From contig VMSW01000007.1 of the NCBI GenBank assembly GCA_013791955.1, positions 434,001 to 498,000 on the forward strand: a stretch of DNA of 64,000 nt, given 5' to 3'. The translations under genes and the position numbers were made by a program. Shown one piece after another: positions 6,664 through 14,731 of the stretch. Under the pieces are notes generated by a model, which did no database searches, was not told where the DNA came from, and saw nothing but the letters and a program-made list of their open reading frames with translations. This DNA is from Propionicimonas sp. (GTDB taxonomy: Bacteria > Actinomycetota > Actinomycetes > Propionibacteriales > Propionibacteriaceae). Position 1 is the stretch's first letter, and each line of letters starts with the position of its first letter.

Positions 6664-8196
6664 ATGACGAGATCAGGAGTGCTGCGACCGGCCGGGGAGG
6701 TCCTGGCCGAGTTCGAGGCGTTGCTTGATGAGGTTGATCCGCGACGCTCCGGGCTGGACGCTGCCGTCCGGCTGGAGTGGGTGCGCGCAGCGCGGCGGGT
6801 GCGCACGAGGGTGGAGGCGTTGGCTGCCTTGCTGACGGCCGAAGCTGATCGCGCGAATGCCTCGCAACAGGCGGCCGGCACGCAAATGTCGTCCTGGTTG
6901 GGCTTGGGTGAGCCACTCTCCCGTAGGGAGGCTGCAGCCGCGGTGGGGCAGGCGCGAGCGCTGGTGGAGCATCCGCTGGTGGGGGAGGCTGCTGTTGGCG
7001 GGCGGATCGGTACGGGTCAGGCGCGAGCCATCGGGCGAGTGTTGGACGGGTTGGCGCCGCAGCTGAACCCCGGCCAGCAATCCGCCGCGGAGCAGGTGAT
7101 GATCGACCTTGCGCGCCACCTGGACGCTGATCAGTTGGCCAGGTCGTCGGGGCAGGTGTTGGCTCAAGTTGTGCCCCCGGATGCTGGCGAATCCGAAGAG
7201 GTGAGGCTGCAGCGCGAGGTTGAGGCGGCCAGACGGGCGCGATCGCTGCGGGTGTACCGCGAAGGTGCGCTCGTCAGATTCGAGGGGTGTCTGCCCCGGG
7301 TTGAGGGCGAACGATTCGTGAGCCTGCTCAGTGCGCACGCCGAGTCGGTGCGGCGCACGGCCCTTGAAGCGCGGGATCCGTTGTCGGAGTCGACCACTAC
7401 GGAGCAGCGCAAAGCTGACGCTTTCATCGCACTGCTGGGCAGCGTGGAGAAGGCGAAACCCGTTTCTGGGGTCGGTGGCGCCAAGGTGATCGTGAAGCTC
7501 GACTACCACCAGCTCCGCCGTGATGCGGCCGGTGCTGGCTTGATCGGCGAAGACCAAGAGGTCTCCGCGGGGGAGTTGCGGCAGCTTTGCTGCGACGCCG
7601 AGCTGGTTTCGGCGGTCCTGGGCGGCCCTGGCGAGGTGTTGGATGTCGGACGATCCTCGCGGCTGGTGACTGCGCCGATTCGCACCGCGCTGATCCTGCG
7701 GGACGGCGGGTGCACCTTCCCCGGTTGTGATGTGCGGCCCGAGCTTTGCGAGGCGCACCACATTCGGCCGTGGTGGGACGGCGGAGATACTGCGCTGTCG
7801 AATTTGGTGCTGCTGTGCCACCACCATCACGGGTTGGTTGAGCCAGCGAAGTACGGTTTGCGCGATCAGTGGAGCGTTCAGTTGAGGGCGAACGGACTGC
7901 CGGAGTTCATTCCACCGGCTCGCTTTGACCCGGCTCGACGCCCCTTGCAGAACCAACGGACGAAGGCGAAATCCGGCTCGCCGCCGGGGGTGATCGCGAG
8001 AATGACCCCGGGAGCTGGCGGGGGTGTGCCCCCGGGAGCCGAGCGGGGTGTGGTCACGGGAGCCGAGTGGGGTGTGGCCACGGGAGCCGAGTGGGGTGTG
8101 GCCACGGGAGCCGAGCGGGGTGCACAGCCGGTCGAGGCGGTTGAGACTGTTGGGGCTCGGGTGGTTGATGGGCGACTGGCTGCGCTCGGCGGGTGA
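6664..8196 (+). CDS. DUF222/13E12 repeat family HNH endonuclease
   Basis: 510 residues. The N-terminal ~300 residues are the helical DUF222 domain (SRREAAAAVGQA, GQARAIGRVLDGL), followed by an HNH domain with RDGGCTFPGCDVRPELCEAH, a His pair in EAHHIRPWW (about 362-370) and the metal-site CHHHHGL (about 385-391). This is the 13E12/REP-associated family abundant in mycobacteria and other actinobacteria; the proteins are predicted nucleases and some sit inside mobile elements, but no function is proven. The C-terminal ~60 residues contain five 8-residue repeats (TGAEWGVA-like) encoded by perfect 24-bp units. No terminal repeats or partner gene mark it as part of a current mobile element. Confidence 0.85.
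   Translation: MTRSGVLRPAGEVLAEFEALLDEVDPRRSGLDAAVRLEWVRAARRVRTRVEALAALLTAEADRANASQQAAGTQMSSWLGLGEPLSRREAAAAVGQARALVEHPLVGEAAVGGRIGTGQARAIGRVLDGLAPQLNPGQQSAAEQVMIDLARHLDADQLARSSGQVLAQVVPPDAGESEEVRLQREVEAARRARSLRVYREGALVRFEGCLPRVEGERFVSLLSAHAESVRRTALEARDPLSESTTTEQRKADAFIALLGSVEKAKPVSGVGGAKVIVKLDYHQLRRDAAGAGLIGEDQEVSAGELRQLCCDAELVSAVLGGPGEVLDVGRSSRLVTAPIRTALILRDGGCTFPGCDVRPELCEAHHIRPWWDGGDTALSNLVLLCHHHHGLVEPAKYGLRDQWSVQLRANGLPEFIPPARFDPARRPLQNQRTKAKSGSPPGVIARMTPGAGGGVPPGAERGVVTGAEWGVATGAEWGVATGAERGAQPVEAVETVGARVVDGRLAALGG
8005..8124 (+). repeat. 24-bp tandem repeat, 5 units, in frame in the DUF222-HNH gene
   Basis: Five consecutive 24-bp units with core ACGGGAGCCGAGTGGGGTG; units 3-5 are nearly identical and units 1-2 have drifted. 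Because the unit is a multiple of three, copy-number change would lengthen the protein tail without a frameshift. Confidence 0.85.
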
Positions 8197-8268
8197 GGAT
8201 TGCGGCGCTTCCGCGGGTTCGACGTCTTGTAAGAAGAAACTCCGCGGGTTCGAGGTCTCCTAAAGAGA

Positions 8269-8312
8269 CGGCGAACGGCCCCGTCCATGTTGCAGGTCGG
8301 AGCCGTTCGCCG
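8269..8312. terminator. Bidirectional terminator hairpin
   Basis: CGGCGAACGGC at 8269-8279 is perfectly complementary to GCCGTTCGCCG at 8302-8312, with a 22-base loop. It lies between the convergent DUF222-HNH and RTX genes. Confidence 0.55.
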
Positions 8313-8361
8313 AGATCACGGGCCGTGGTTACGGGGGGTACCACGACCCGCGGCTTGGGGT

Positions 8362-8910
8362 CTACCGCTCGCAGGCGGTCTTGGTGTCGCCTTCTGCAGT
8401 CACTGCAGAGCAGGTGTCAGTCTCGGTTCCACCATTCAGGATGTCGGCGAAGGCGTCGGCAGGTGTGGCGCGGAGGGTGTCGTTGCCGGTGCCGCCACTG
8501 AGGGTGTCAGCGCCGATGCCAGCGACTAGCGTGTCAGTGCCAGCGCTGCCCGTGATCGTGTCGTTGCCGGAGTTGCCCTCGAGGTAGTCGTTGCCCGGTC
8601 CACCGGTCATCGTGTCGTTGCCGTTGCCACCGTAGATCTTGTCGGCCAAGGCGGTGCCGGTGATCGTGTCGTTACCGTCCAGGCCCTTGATGGTCTTGCC
8701 GGGGCTCGCGTTGGTGCAGTCGATGGTGTCGTCTCCGGCGCTGCCGGTGACCGTGGTTGCGGTTTGGGCAACTCCTGGACCGACCACACAGGGAGCGGAT
8801 ACGACGTGCGACGTTGTCTGCGGGGTGGTGCTGGCAACAGCCGATCCGCTGGTCCAAACGAGGGCCAGGCCGACCGCGCTAAGCGTCGCAAAAATGCGTC
8901 CAAAATTCAT
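8362..8910 (-). CDS. Small secreted RTX (haemolysin-type calcium-binding) repeat protein
   Basis: 182 residues from the ATG at 8910 (AAGG upstream); an earlier in-frame ATG would precede the signal peptide and was not used. Residues 1-26 form a Sec signal peptide (AVA-S). From about residue 75 to 155 there are tandem nonapeptides of the form GGxGxDxLx: GLDGNDTIT, GGNGNDTMT, GGPGNDYLE, GNSGNDTIT, GSAGTDTLV, GGTGNDTLR. Such repeats bind calcium and fold into a parallel beta-roll outside the cell. Four cysteines (two before and two after the roll) may form disulphides. There is no enzymatic domain or type I secretion gene, so Sec export and a structural or adhesive role are likely. Confidence 0.8.
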   Translation of the reverse strand: MNFGRIFATLSAVGLALVWTSGSAVASTTPQTTSHVVSAPCVVGPGVAQTATTVTGSAGDDTIDCTNASPGKTIKGLDGNDTITGTALADKIYGGNGNDTMTGGPGNDYLEGNSGNDTITGSAGTDTLVAGIGADTLSGGTGNDTLRATPADAFADILNGGTETDTCSAVTAEGDTKTACER

Positions 8911-8962
8911 GAGAAAACCTTCCAAGTTGACTAAAGTCGGCACGCGGAAATTCATCACGCAC

Positions 8963-8994
8963 AGACACCAGCGAAGGGGGTATTCGTGGTGTCT
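8963..8994. promoter_or_regulatory. Inverted repeat upstream of the RTX gene
   Basis: AGACACCA-G-CGAA pairs with TTCG-TGGTGTCT around a 7-base loop (GGGGGTA), leaving only one bulged G. It lies 53 bp upstream of the RTX start codon and may be an operator or a leader hairpin. Confidence 0.5.
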
Positions 8995-9818
8995 ACAGGT
9001 CGGAGGTGGGGGGTGTGCGACTCAAAAAGAAGGCCGCTCATTCTTGAGGTCCTCCTGAACCCGTCGAATGATTTGACCTTACGCCCATTCTGGGGCAATG
9101 TAAAGACAGCTTTTATTATCACGGCCGGTTTCACTGGTTCTTGGGCCCATTTGTTGGCCAAATCCGAGACAATTCTCGATGGTCCTTTCGCCAACCGATG
9201 ATCCCGCAGGCGCCAGATTTCCGGTCTCAGTGACCCGTGATGGCTGAGGCGGTGCTGAGGCGGGAATTGGTATCGGATTGAGGGGTGTTGCCGGCCGGGT
9301 GGACGCGGTCTCGGTGGGTCGATTGGGTGCGCTCACGGTCGCCGAGTGTCGAACTCGCAAATTTGTCGTGACATGCCGGGCCACAGTACTGATCTCCGGC
9401 GAGCCGAGGCCCCGGTTTGAAGCGGAGGGCCAGGCGTGAGCGCTGCGGTGCTGGCGGCGCGCGTCCGGATGCTGACGATCATCGTGGGCTGGGTTGGCCA
9501 CCGCTCCGGAGGCGGTCGTGGTGAGTCCCCGGCGCGACCTGGCAGCGCTGCGGCGCCACAAGTGGCGATCCTGGCGCGTTTTGATCGAGTCGGCGAACTT
9601 GGCCATCGTCTGAGCCAACACCCCGGGAACTCGACGCCAAATGTCGACCCGCAGTAATCGATTGACTTGAACCCGCTATCGCCCTGGCGTCGCCGGGGCG
9701 TCGATGAGAATCAGGGCCATTGAAAACGCAACCGTTCGTGCGCAACGTTGCCACCATGATCGCCTCCGGGAAAACCCACACCGGTGATCCTTCAGCAGAT
9801 GTGAGAATTCCTCGATGT

Positions 9819-9834
9819 ATTGAACACGTTCAAT
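9819..9834. promoter_or_regulatory. Perfect palindrome in the gene-poor region
   Basis: ATTGAAC-AC-GTTCAAT, symmetrical over 7-bp arms. It resembles a dimeric regulator site (TetR- or IclR-sized) but is about 150 bp past the 3' end of the minus-strand VIT gene, with no start codon beside it. Confidence 0.35.
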
Positions 9835-9986
9835 CCAGGCTCTCCAGTGATTTCAGCGTCAAATGGGCCGCTGGGTGTGGGTTTGCAGAGCGACGTTGGT
9901 GATTCGGTTCCAGGTCAAAATGGCCCAGGTGCGTGCCGCTGGAGTTGTCGCCCGTCCTCAGCTCGGCGGGTCAGCGATCGGCCCGA

Positions 9987-10730
9987 CTAGCCCAGGGTGT
10001 GACCGACGAGGCGTCCGATCCAGTAGGTGACGCCCATTGCCAGGACGCCGCCAGCCACATTGCGACCAATCGCGCGCCACACGGGGGTGCCGCCGGCGCG
10101 CGAGCTGAGATAGCCGGTAAGCACCAGGGCGGCCACGACGGCAGCCACGGTTACCGGGATCCGGATGTCGGCTGGTCCAAGCATCATGGCGGCCAGTGGC
10201 AACGCCGAGCCGATGGTGAAGGCCACCGCGGAGGAGATCGCGGCCACCCAGGGGTTGGTCAATGCCTCCGGATCGATACCCAACTCGGTCTCGGCATGGG
10301 CGGCCAGCGCATCATGCTCGTGCAGTTGCTTGGCCACCTCTAACGCCAATTCAGCGCTCAGACCTTTTTCCTCGTAGAGCCCGGCCAGTTCGAGGAGTTC
10401 CTCCTCGGGCATCTCCTCAAGTTCGCGGCGTTCCTTCTCCAGCAGCGCCACCTCAGTGTCGCGCTGAGCACTCACCGACACATACTCGCCCACGGCCATC
10501 GACAACGCGCCTGCGGTCAGTCCAGCGATGCCGGCAGCGAAGATGGCGAACCCGTCCTGGGTGGCTCCGGCGACGCCGATCACGATGCCAGCGGTGGAGA
10601 CGATGCCGTCGTTGGCTCCGAGGACGGCCGCGCGCAGGCTGTTCAGCCGGTGCGCGTGCGAGCCAGCCTGAGCCTCGGCGTCCTGGAAGGCCGCCGGATC
10701 GCCAGCAGCCAGAGTGTCGTCCTTCGCCAT
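9987..10730 (-). CDS. VIT1/CCC1 family transporter (iron/manganese)
   Basis: 247 residues from the ATG at 10730, with GGAGG upstream. The pattern is that of VIT1/CCC1 proteins: helix 1 with RAAVLGANDGIVST (about 33-46), helix 2 ending in GALSMAVGEYVSVSAQRD (about 74-91), a long charged cytoplasmic helical region (about 92-160, Glu-rich, EELLELAGLYEEKGL) that binds metal in homologues, then three C-terminal helices. Members export or sequester Fe2+ and Mn2+. The N-terminal segment contains DAEAQAGSHAHRLNS, as in other bacterial members. It is a lone gene; no ferritin or Fur box was seen near it. Confidence 0.88.
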   Translation of the reverse strand: MAKDDTLAAGDPAAFQDAEAQAGSHAHRLNSLRAAVLGANDGIVSTAGIVIGVAGATQDGFAIFAAGIAGLTAGALSMAVGEYVSVSAQRDTEVALLEKERRELEEMPEEELLELAGLYEEKGLSAELALEVAKQLHEHDALAAHAETELGIDPEALTNPWVAAISSAVAFTIGSALPLAAMMLGPADIRIPVTVAAVVAALVLTGYLSSRAGGTPVWRAIGRNVAGGVLAMGVTYWIGRLVGHTLG

Positions 10731-11155
10731 CTGAAGCCTCCTGCAGATCGGACGAATCGGAGCCTAGCGGAGCCTGGCTTCCTGCGAGCCCGTGTTCGGT
10801 AAGGGCGAAAACTCCCACTGCCGGGTCGAGCGCCGGACGTTGCCCGCGGCTGGTGGTGGATCGTGACCGGGCTGGGCGGCTATTCCTTGGACGATCGTAG
10901 GGCGGCGACCCGCCGAGGCGCTTCACGGACTGCTCGCGGGGACGGTTCCTTTGCGCAGCTCGCGGGGACGGTTCCTTTGCGCAGCTCGCGGGGACGGTTC
11001 CTTTGCGCAGCTCGCGGGGACGGTTCTTCCGCGCAGCTCACCGGGGACGGTTCTACCGGGTATGTCCCCAGGCGCAGCTCGGTGGAACCGTCCCCAGGCG
11101 CAGCTCGTTGGCGGTTTGGGAGCGGGCGGCCGACTAGCAGGGGCAGTGCCGGGGC
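10731..11155. other. Intergenic region with GC-rich tandem repeats
   Basis: 425 bp upstream of the VIT gene and downstream of the DUF6326 gene. Bases 10930-11107 are the family-2 repeat array; the 200 bp adjoining the VIT gene should contain its promoter but show no clear consensus. Frames through the array are repeat artefacts. Confidence 0.5.
10930..11107. repeat. Family-2 repeat array: 26-bp tandem units plus inverted copies
   Basis: Five head-to-tail units (10930-11060, 26 bp each, the last 27) share the core GCAGCTCGCGGGGACGGTTC. They are followed by two copies in the opposite sense containing CCGTCCCCAGGCGCAGCTC or its truncated form (11064-11107). The opposite orientations can pair (GGGGACGGTTC with GGAACCGTCCCC) into a long hairpin. 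The same family recurs at 18541-18636. There are no spacers, so this is not a CRISPR array. Confidence 0.85.
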
Positions 11156-11602
11156 CTAGGCGTCCACTTTCCAGTGGCGCGCGGCCACCCACACGATTGC
11201 CAGGGTGCCGGCAACCTCGATGATCGAGCAGTAGATGTAGAACGAGGTGGCGGGGCCGCCGAAGCCGAAGCTGCCGATCTGCACCAGCGCCATGATTGCC
11301 CCGGCGGCGATGCTCTCCCAGCGGGCGAAGCGATGGGGCGCGATCCGCGAAATCAACACCGATGCCATCGGGATGGTCATCAAGATGGCCGCGTTGAGCA
11401 GGAACTGCTGGTCAATCACCAGCCCACCCACATTCCCGTTCAGGTACTCCTGCAGGTGCGGCGGATACATCAGCCCGAACACATCGCAGTAGATGTAGAA
11501 CAGCGTCACGAATACCCACAGGGCGGCCACGACCTGACGCGGCCCGATCTTGGTGGACGTCGCCGTGGCGGCGTCCGTGGAAGTGGTGGTGCTGGTGGTC
11601 AT
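11156..11602 (-). CDS. DUF6326 family four-helix membrane protein
   Basis: 148 residues from the ATG at 11602 (AAGG 8-9 bases upstream). After a Thr/Ser-rich N-terminus there are four membrane helices; conserved-looking features are FYIYCDVFGLMYP (about 34-46) and the second FYIYCSIIEVAG near 120. The match is to a small actinobacterial membrane family (DUF6326) without known function. It is divergently transcribed from a TetR-type repressor, with two operator-like sites in the 70-bp gap, so it is most likely that repressor's target. That pairing suggests a role in exporting or sensing a small toxic compound; this is inference. Confidence 0.7.
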   Translation of the reverse strand: MTTSTTTSTDAATATSTKIGPRQVVAALWVFVTLFYIYCDVFGLMYPPHLQEYLNGNVGGLVIDQQFLLNAAILMTIPMASVLISRIAPHRFARWESIAAGAIMALVQIGSFGFGGPATSFYIYCSIIEVAGTLAIVWVAARHWKVDA

Positions 11603-11614
11603 TGAAGGTCCTTT

Positions 11615-11646
11615 CTTACGACGTAAGATGAATCGTACGTTGTAAG
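11615..11646. promoter_or_regulatory. Two TetR-type operator sites in a divergent promoter
   Basis: CTTACGACGTAAG (11615-11627) and, 19 bp on, CGTACGTTGTAAG (11634-11646). Read on the minus strand both follow TTAC-nnCGTAm. The two sites lie between the start codons of the DUF6326 gene and the tetR-like gene and would cover both promoters. Confidence 0.6.
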
Positions 11647-11672
11647 ATTGCCGAACGCAAGGGAGGTGGCAG

Positions 11673-12386
11673 ATGCCCGCACGAACCGCCAAGACCCCGC
11701 TCAGCCGCGAGCGGATACTGGCCGCAGCCACCGCCATTGCCGACGCCGAAGGCTTGGCCGCCGTCACCATGCGGCGGGTTGCTGAAGCGCTCGATTGCGA
11801 GGCGATGTCGCTCTACTACTACGTCAAGGACAAATCGCAGCTGCTCTCGGGCCTAGTCGAGACGGTGATCGACCAGATCATCGCCGACACGCTGGCCGGC
11901 GCCGACCAGAGTGGGCCGCCGGAACTCGGGCAAGGCGCGAATCCGTCCGCAACTGACTGGCGCGAAGTGGTCGGCAACCGGTGCCTCGGGGCGCGCCGGG
12001 TCATGCTGCGCCATCCGTGGGCGCCATCACTGGTTGCTGGCACCGCGGTCGTCCCGCCCAACACCTATCTGGTCTTCGAAGCACTAGTGGGCACCATGAT
12101 CGAGGCCGGCTTCAGCTACGAGACCGCCCACCGGGCCATTCATTCGCTGGGGTCGATGCTGATGGGCTTCACCCAGGAGATCTTCGAACCGGACGCCGCC
12201 GAGGACGGCACCACCGCCGAAGAAATGGCGGCGATGGCGGCAGCTTTCCCGCATTTGGGCGCCCTGGCCGGCTCGGTCACCCATGACCAGACCGACTCCC
12301 TCGGGGTGTGTGACACCCAATCCGAGTTCGAGTTCACTCTCAACCTGGTGCTGAACGGGCTGGACGGCTTTCGCGGCAACAAGTGA
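11673..12386 (+). CDS. TetR/AcrR family repressor with TetR-type C-terminal domain
   Basis: 237 residues; the ATG at 11673 has GGGAGG upstream. Residues 10-58 form the TetR helix-turn-helix (RERILAAATAIAD, VTMRRVAEALDCEAMSLYYYVKDK); the C-terminal part resembles TetR_C_1, with a long helix ending in a Phe/Glu-rich segment, the fold that binds tetracycline-like ligands in the name-giving protein. It very likely represses the divergent DUF6326 gene and itself through the two operators at 11615-11646. The ligand is unknown. Confidence 0.85.
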   Translation: MPARTAKTPLSRERILAAATAIADAEGLAAVTMRRVAEALDCEAMSLYYYVKDKSQLLSGLVETVIDQIIADTLAGADQSGPPELGQGANPSATDWREVVGNRCLGARRVMLRHPWAPSLVAGTAVVPPNTYLVFEALVGTMIEAGFSYETAHRAIHSLGSMLMGFTQEIFEPDAAEDGTTAEEMAAMAAAFPHLGALAGSVTHDQTDSLGVCDTQSEFEFTLNLVLNGLDGFRGNK

Positions 12387-12392
12387 GGCCGG

Positions 12393-12764
12393 TCAGTTGA
12401 CCCGGCGGGCCGAGACCAACTGGTCGATGACCCAGACGGTCATGGTGGCGGTCTGGGGAGGATTAGCCGAGTTGGAGCGGGTCTGGGAGGCGATGCTCAC
12501 CTTCGCGGTCACCTCAATCAGGCGACTGCTGTCGGCGCCGCTGGCGAGTTCCGGATGCGCGGCGAACACCTTCTCCATGCCGTCCACGCACGGTTTGCCG
12601 GGCTGGTCTTCGGCGAAGTAGCTGCAGAAGCCGCCAACCATCGGCACGGCGATGGTCTGGAACTTGACGGCCCCGGGCACCTCCGGCGTCGGCGCAGCAG
12701 GCACGCACCCGGCCAGTGAGTTGAGGCTCAGCGCCAGCAATAGCGGAATCAGAAACCTTGGCAT
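12393..12764 (-). CDS. Small putative lipoprotein
   Basis: 123 residues from the ATG at 12764. The signal peptide ends in lipobox LAGC (C20). The mature region has two further cysteines (SYFAEDQPGKPC) and ends in a beta-rich section (TATMTVWVIDQLVSARRVN). No known domain is recognised. It converges on the tetR-like gene with a 6-bp gap and lies 67 bp downstream of the 2-hydroxyacid dehydrogenase, with which it might be co-transcribed. Confidence 0.6.
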   Translation of the reverse strand: MPRFLIPLLLALSLNSLAGCVPAAPTPEVPGAVKFQTIAVPMVGGFCSYFAEDQPGKPCVDGMEKVFAAHPELASGADSSRLIEVTAKVSIASQTRSNSANPPQTATMTVWVIDQLVSARRVN

Positions 12765-12831
12765 GGGGGCACCGTCCTTCGACGCAGGCGTTGTCGCAAC
12801 GATAGGGCAGCGGGTGAACCCAGAGCGGAGT

Positions 12832-13749
12832 TCAGCCCGCGACCACCACATTCTCCACCGGCTCGCCAGCCAACAGGTGCTCCAACTGGCGCCGCAGCAA
12901 CGCGGCCACCCGCGGATAGGTGGCTTCAGAGTTGCCGCCCTGGTGGGCGGTGATGATCGTGTTCGGTGCCTGCCACAGCGGGTGCTGCGGCGGCAGGGGC
13001 TCGGGGTCGGTCACGTCCAAGGCGGCCCGCAACCGTCCGGCCATTAACTCGGCCAGCAGGGCGTCGTTGTCGACCACTCGCCCGCGGGCCACGTTCACCA
13101 CTAGCGCGCCATCGGGCAGTGCAGCCAGTGCGGCCGCGTCCAGTAGGTGATGAGTGGCGGGGGAGTAGGGCACGGTGAGCACCACCACGTCGGCGGACGG
13201 CAATAGGGCTGGCAATTCGCTCACCGCGTGCACGCCGGGGCGGGCGGTGCGGCCCACCACGGTCAGCTCCACTTCGAAGGGACGCAGCCGCGCCACCACC
13301 GCGTCCGACAACGACCCGGCGCCAATCACCAGCACCCGATGGTCGGCAAGGGACGGCAACTCCGGGTTGTGCCAGCGGCCTTCGCGCTGGGCGTCGATGG
13401 CCGCCATCAGTCCGCGCTGGGAGGCCAGGATTAGCCCCACTGCCAGCTCGGCGGTGCCAGCCGAATGCACGCCGCGGCCATTGCAGAGGGTTACGCCCGT
13501 GGGCAGGTGCGGCACGGCATGTTCATAGCCAGCCGACGGCAGCATCACGTACCGCAGGCTGGTGGCCTCCGGCAGTCGTCGCCAGCGTTCCGGGGAGCCC
13601 CAGTAGTGCCCGATCTGCACCACCTGCACCCGTTCGGCCACCTCGGCTGGCAGGGGAGCGAGCAGATCCCAAATGACAAACTCAACCCGATCGCTCAAAT
13701 CGGCCAGCCGTTCGAGCAGATCGGCGTCCGGCACGGTGACGGTCAGCAT
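12832..13749 (-). CDS. D-isomer-specific 2-hydroxyacid dehydrogenase family protein
   Basis: 305 residues, the normal size. It has the split substrate domain and an inserted Rossmann domain (about 130-255). Catalytic residues of the family are visible: Arg in NVARGRVVD (about 225), the acid in DVTDPEPLP (about 250) and His in ITAHQGG (about 273). The nucleotide-binding loop reads VIGAGSLSDAV, where the third family glycine (GxGxxG) is Ser. The enzyme would reduce a 2-oxo acid, or oxidise a 2-hydroxy acid, with NAD(P)H in the cytoplasm. The substrate is not predictable from the sequence, and no serine-biosynthesis genes are adjacent. Confidence 0.82.
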   Translation of the reverse strand: MLTVTVPDADLLERLADLSDRVEFVIWDLLAPLPAEVAERVQVVQIGHYWGSPERWRRLPEATSLRYVMLPSAGYEHAVPHLPTGVTLCNGRGVHSAGTAELAVGLILASQRGLMAAIDAQREGRWHNPELPSLADHRVLVIGAGSLSDAVVARLRPFEVELTVVGRTARPGVHAVSELPALLPSADVVVLTVPYSPATHHLLDAAALAALPDGALVVNVARGRVVDNDALLAELMAGRLRAALDVTDPEPLPPQHPLWQAPNTIITAHQGGNSEATYPRVAALLRRQLEHLLAGEPVENVVVAG

Positions 13750-13778
13750 GAAGCAGATTGTGCCAGTCGGGCGCGATC

Positions 13779-13957
13779 ACCCTTCGACAAGCTCAGGGAA
13801 CTGGCCCCAAGTTGGCTGAGCCCGTCGAAGCCTGGAGTTGGCTGAGCCCGTCGAAGCCGCAGGGAGTTGACCCTTCGACAGGCTCAGGGAACTGGTGGGT
13901 GCTCATGGCACTGGTGGGGCATGGGGGAACTGGTGGGGGCGCTCAGGGGAACTGACC
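13779..13957. repeat. Family-1 palindromic repeat cluster
   Basis: Form A (CCTTCGACAAGCTCAGGGAACTGG), two form-B copies (AGTTGGCTGAGCCCGTCGAAG), another form A, and partial copies (GGGGAACTGGTGGGG, GCTCAGGGGAACTGA). The cluster fills the 208-bp gap between a lipoprotein 3' end and the start of the 2-hydroxyacid dehydrogenase, so that gene's promoter must lie within or between repeats. Confidence 0.85.
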
Positions 13958-14554
13958 TCAGTCGAAGCAGTCCTGGTCGGCGGAAATCAGGGTCAGGCTC
14001 GAGACTTTGCCCTCATCCACGGCGAAGTCGTAGTACGCCTTGGGATTGGTGGGCACGTCGGCATAAAAGCCGCTCCCATCTGAGTCCGGGTCTTTGGTCA
14101 ACTTGGGGAAGGCCGCCTTGAGTTCGGCCAAGGAACTGCCGGCCTTGATGCCCTCTGGGGTGGCCATGTTGTCGAGGGCTGCGATGTAGACCAGTTTTCC
14201 GGTGGTGGCGGAGAAGATGAGGGCTCCCCGGTAGTACTCACCGTCCGGATCCTCCGGAGCCCCCAAGAGGTGTCCGTCGGCAGCGCCGCCGCATTGGCCT
14301 TCAGTGCCAATGATGCCTTCGGCCAGCCCGGACGCCTTCGCCTCGGCCTTGGTGGCGCCCAGTTTCAGCGCGCCGTAGCCGAGCGGGCCGAGAGTGTCGC
14401 CAGCCGGAGCTGCCGGTGATGAACTGGGAGTAACGGGGCCGGTCGAGGTCGGTGGTGCGGCCGTGGGTTTCGGCGTTGGGACAGTGCAGGCGCTCAGCGC
14501 CAAAAGGGCTGCAACGAGGGCGGCCGGGGCAACAAGCTTGGGGGTGGTACGCAT
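13958..14554 (-). CDS. Putative lipoprotein, copy 2 of a tandem duplicated pair
   Basis: 198 residues from the ATG at 14554. Lipobox LSAC gives C23 as the lipidated residue; a Pro/Thr/Ser-rich spacer (25-50) follows, then a globular domain with GPLGYGALKLGATKAEAKAS near 55-75, cysteines in QCGG and DQDCFD, and the motif ATPEGIKAGSSLAELKAAF. It is 198 residues like its neighbour and shares most motifs, so the two arose by tandem duplication. The copies share the sequence TCCTATCGATTGGGGATC just upstream of the ATG (one base differs). The GATKAEA and SSLAELKAAF helices resemble repeats in exported ligand-binding proteins, but no function is known. Confidence 0.75.
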   Translation of the reverse strand: MRTTPKLVAPAALVAALLALSACTVPTPKPTAAPPTSTGPVTPSSSPAAPAGDTLGPLGYGALKLGATKAEAKASGLAEGIIGTEGQCGGAADGHLLGAPEDPDGEYYRGALIFSATTGKLVYIAALDNMATPEGIKAGSSLAELKAAFPKLTKDPDSDGSGFYADVPTNPKAYYDFAVDEGKVSSLTLISADQDCFD

Positions 14555-14731
14555 TCGATCCCCAATCGATAGGACTTCTTCGGCTGTGCCTAGGGATGCT
14601 AGTTGTCGCAGACAAACAGCAGCTGGGCGGCATCGATGCCACCCAGCTGCGTTGACCATTACCCGCCCATCGCGGGAGCGACGAGAAACCCCCGGCCTCA
14701 AACTGAGGCGGGCCGGTTACCCGTGGGTCGG

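Larger units (their letters stand above)
8911..9986. other. 1.1-kb region without a recognisable gene
   Basis: Both strands carry only short frames without family similarity or good ribosome-binding sites. The part nearest the RTX gene (8911-9200) is AT-richer than the surroundings and should hold its promoter; it contains a hairpin (8963-8994). The section 9430-9720 has coding-like composition in a minus-strand frame (RVDIWRRVPGVLAQTMAKFA) and could be a decayed gene, but it cannot be assigned. A lone palindrome lies at 9819-9834. Confidence 0.5.

Noticed and set aside
9079-9621. A 180-codon minus-strand frame
   Set aside because: No family similarity, no ribosome-binding site and a composition biased to Arg, Ser and Thr typical of chance frames; it may be a remnant but cannot be annotated as a gene.
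10930-11060. Possible CRISPR array
   Set aside because: Units are contiguous with no spacers and no cas gene is near.
10863-11223. Open frames rich in repeated RGDGSFAQL-type peptides
   Set aside because: They are translations of the 26-bp repeat array, without a ribosome-binding site.
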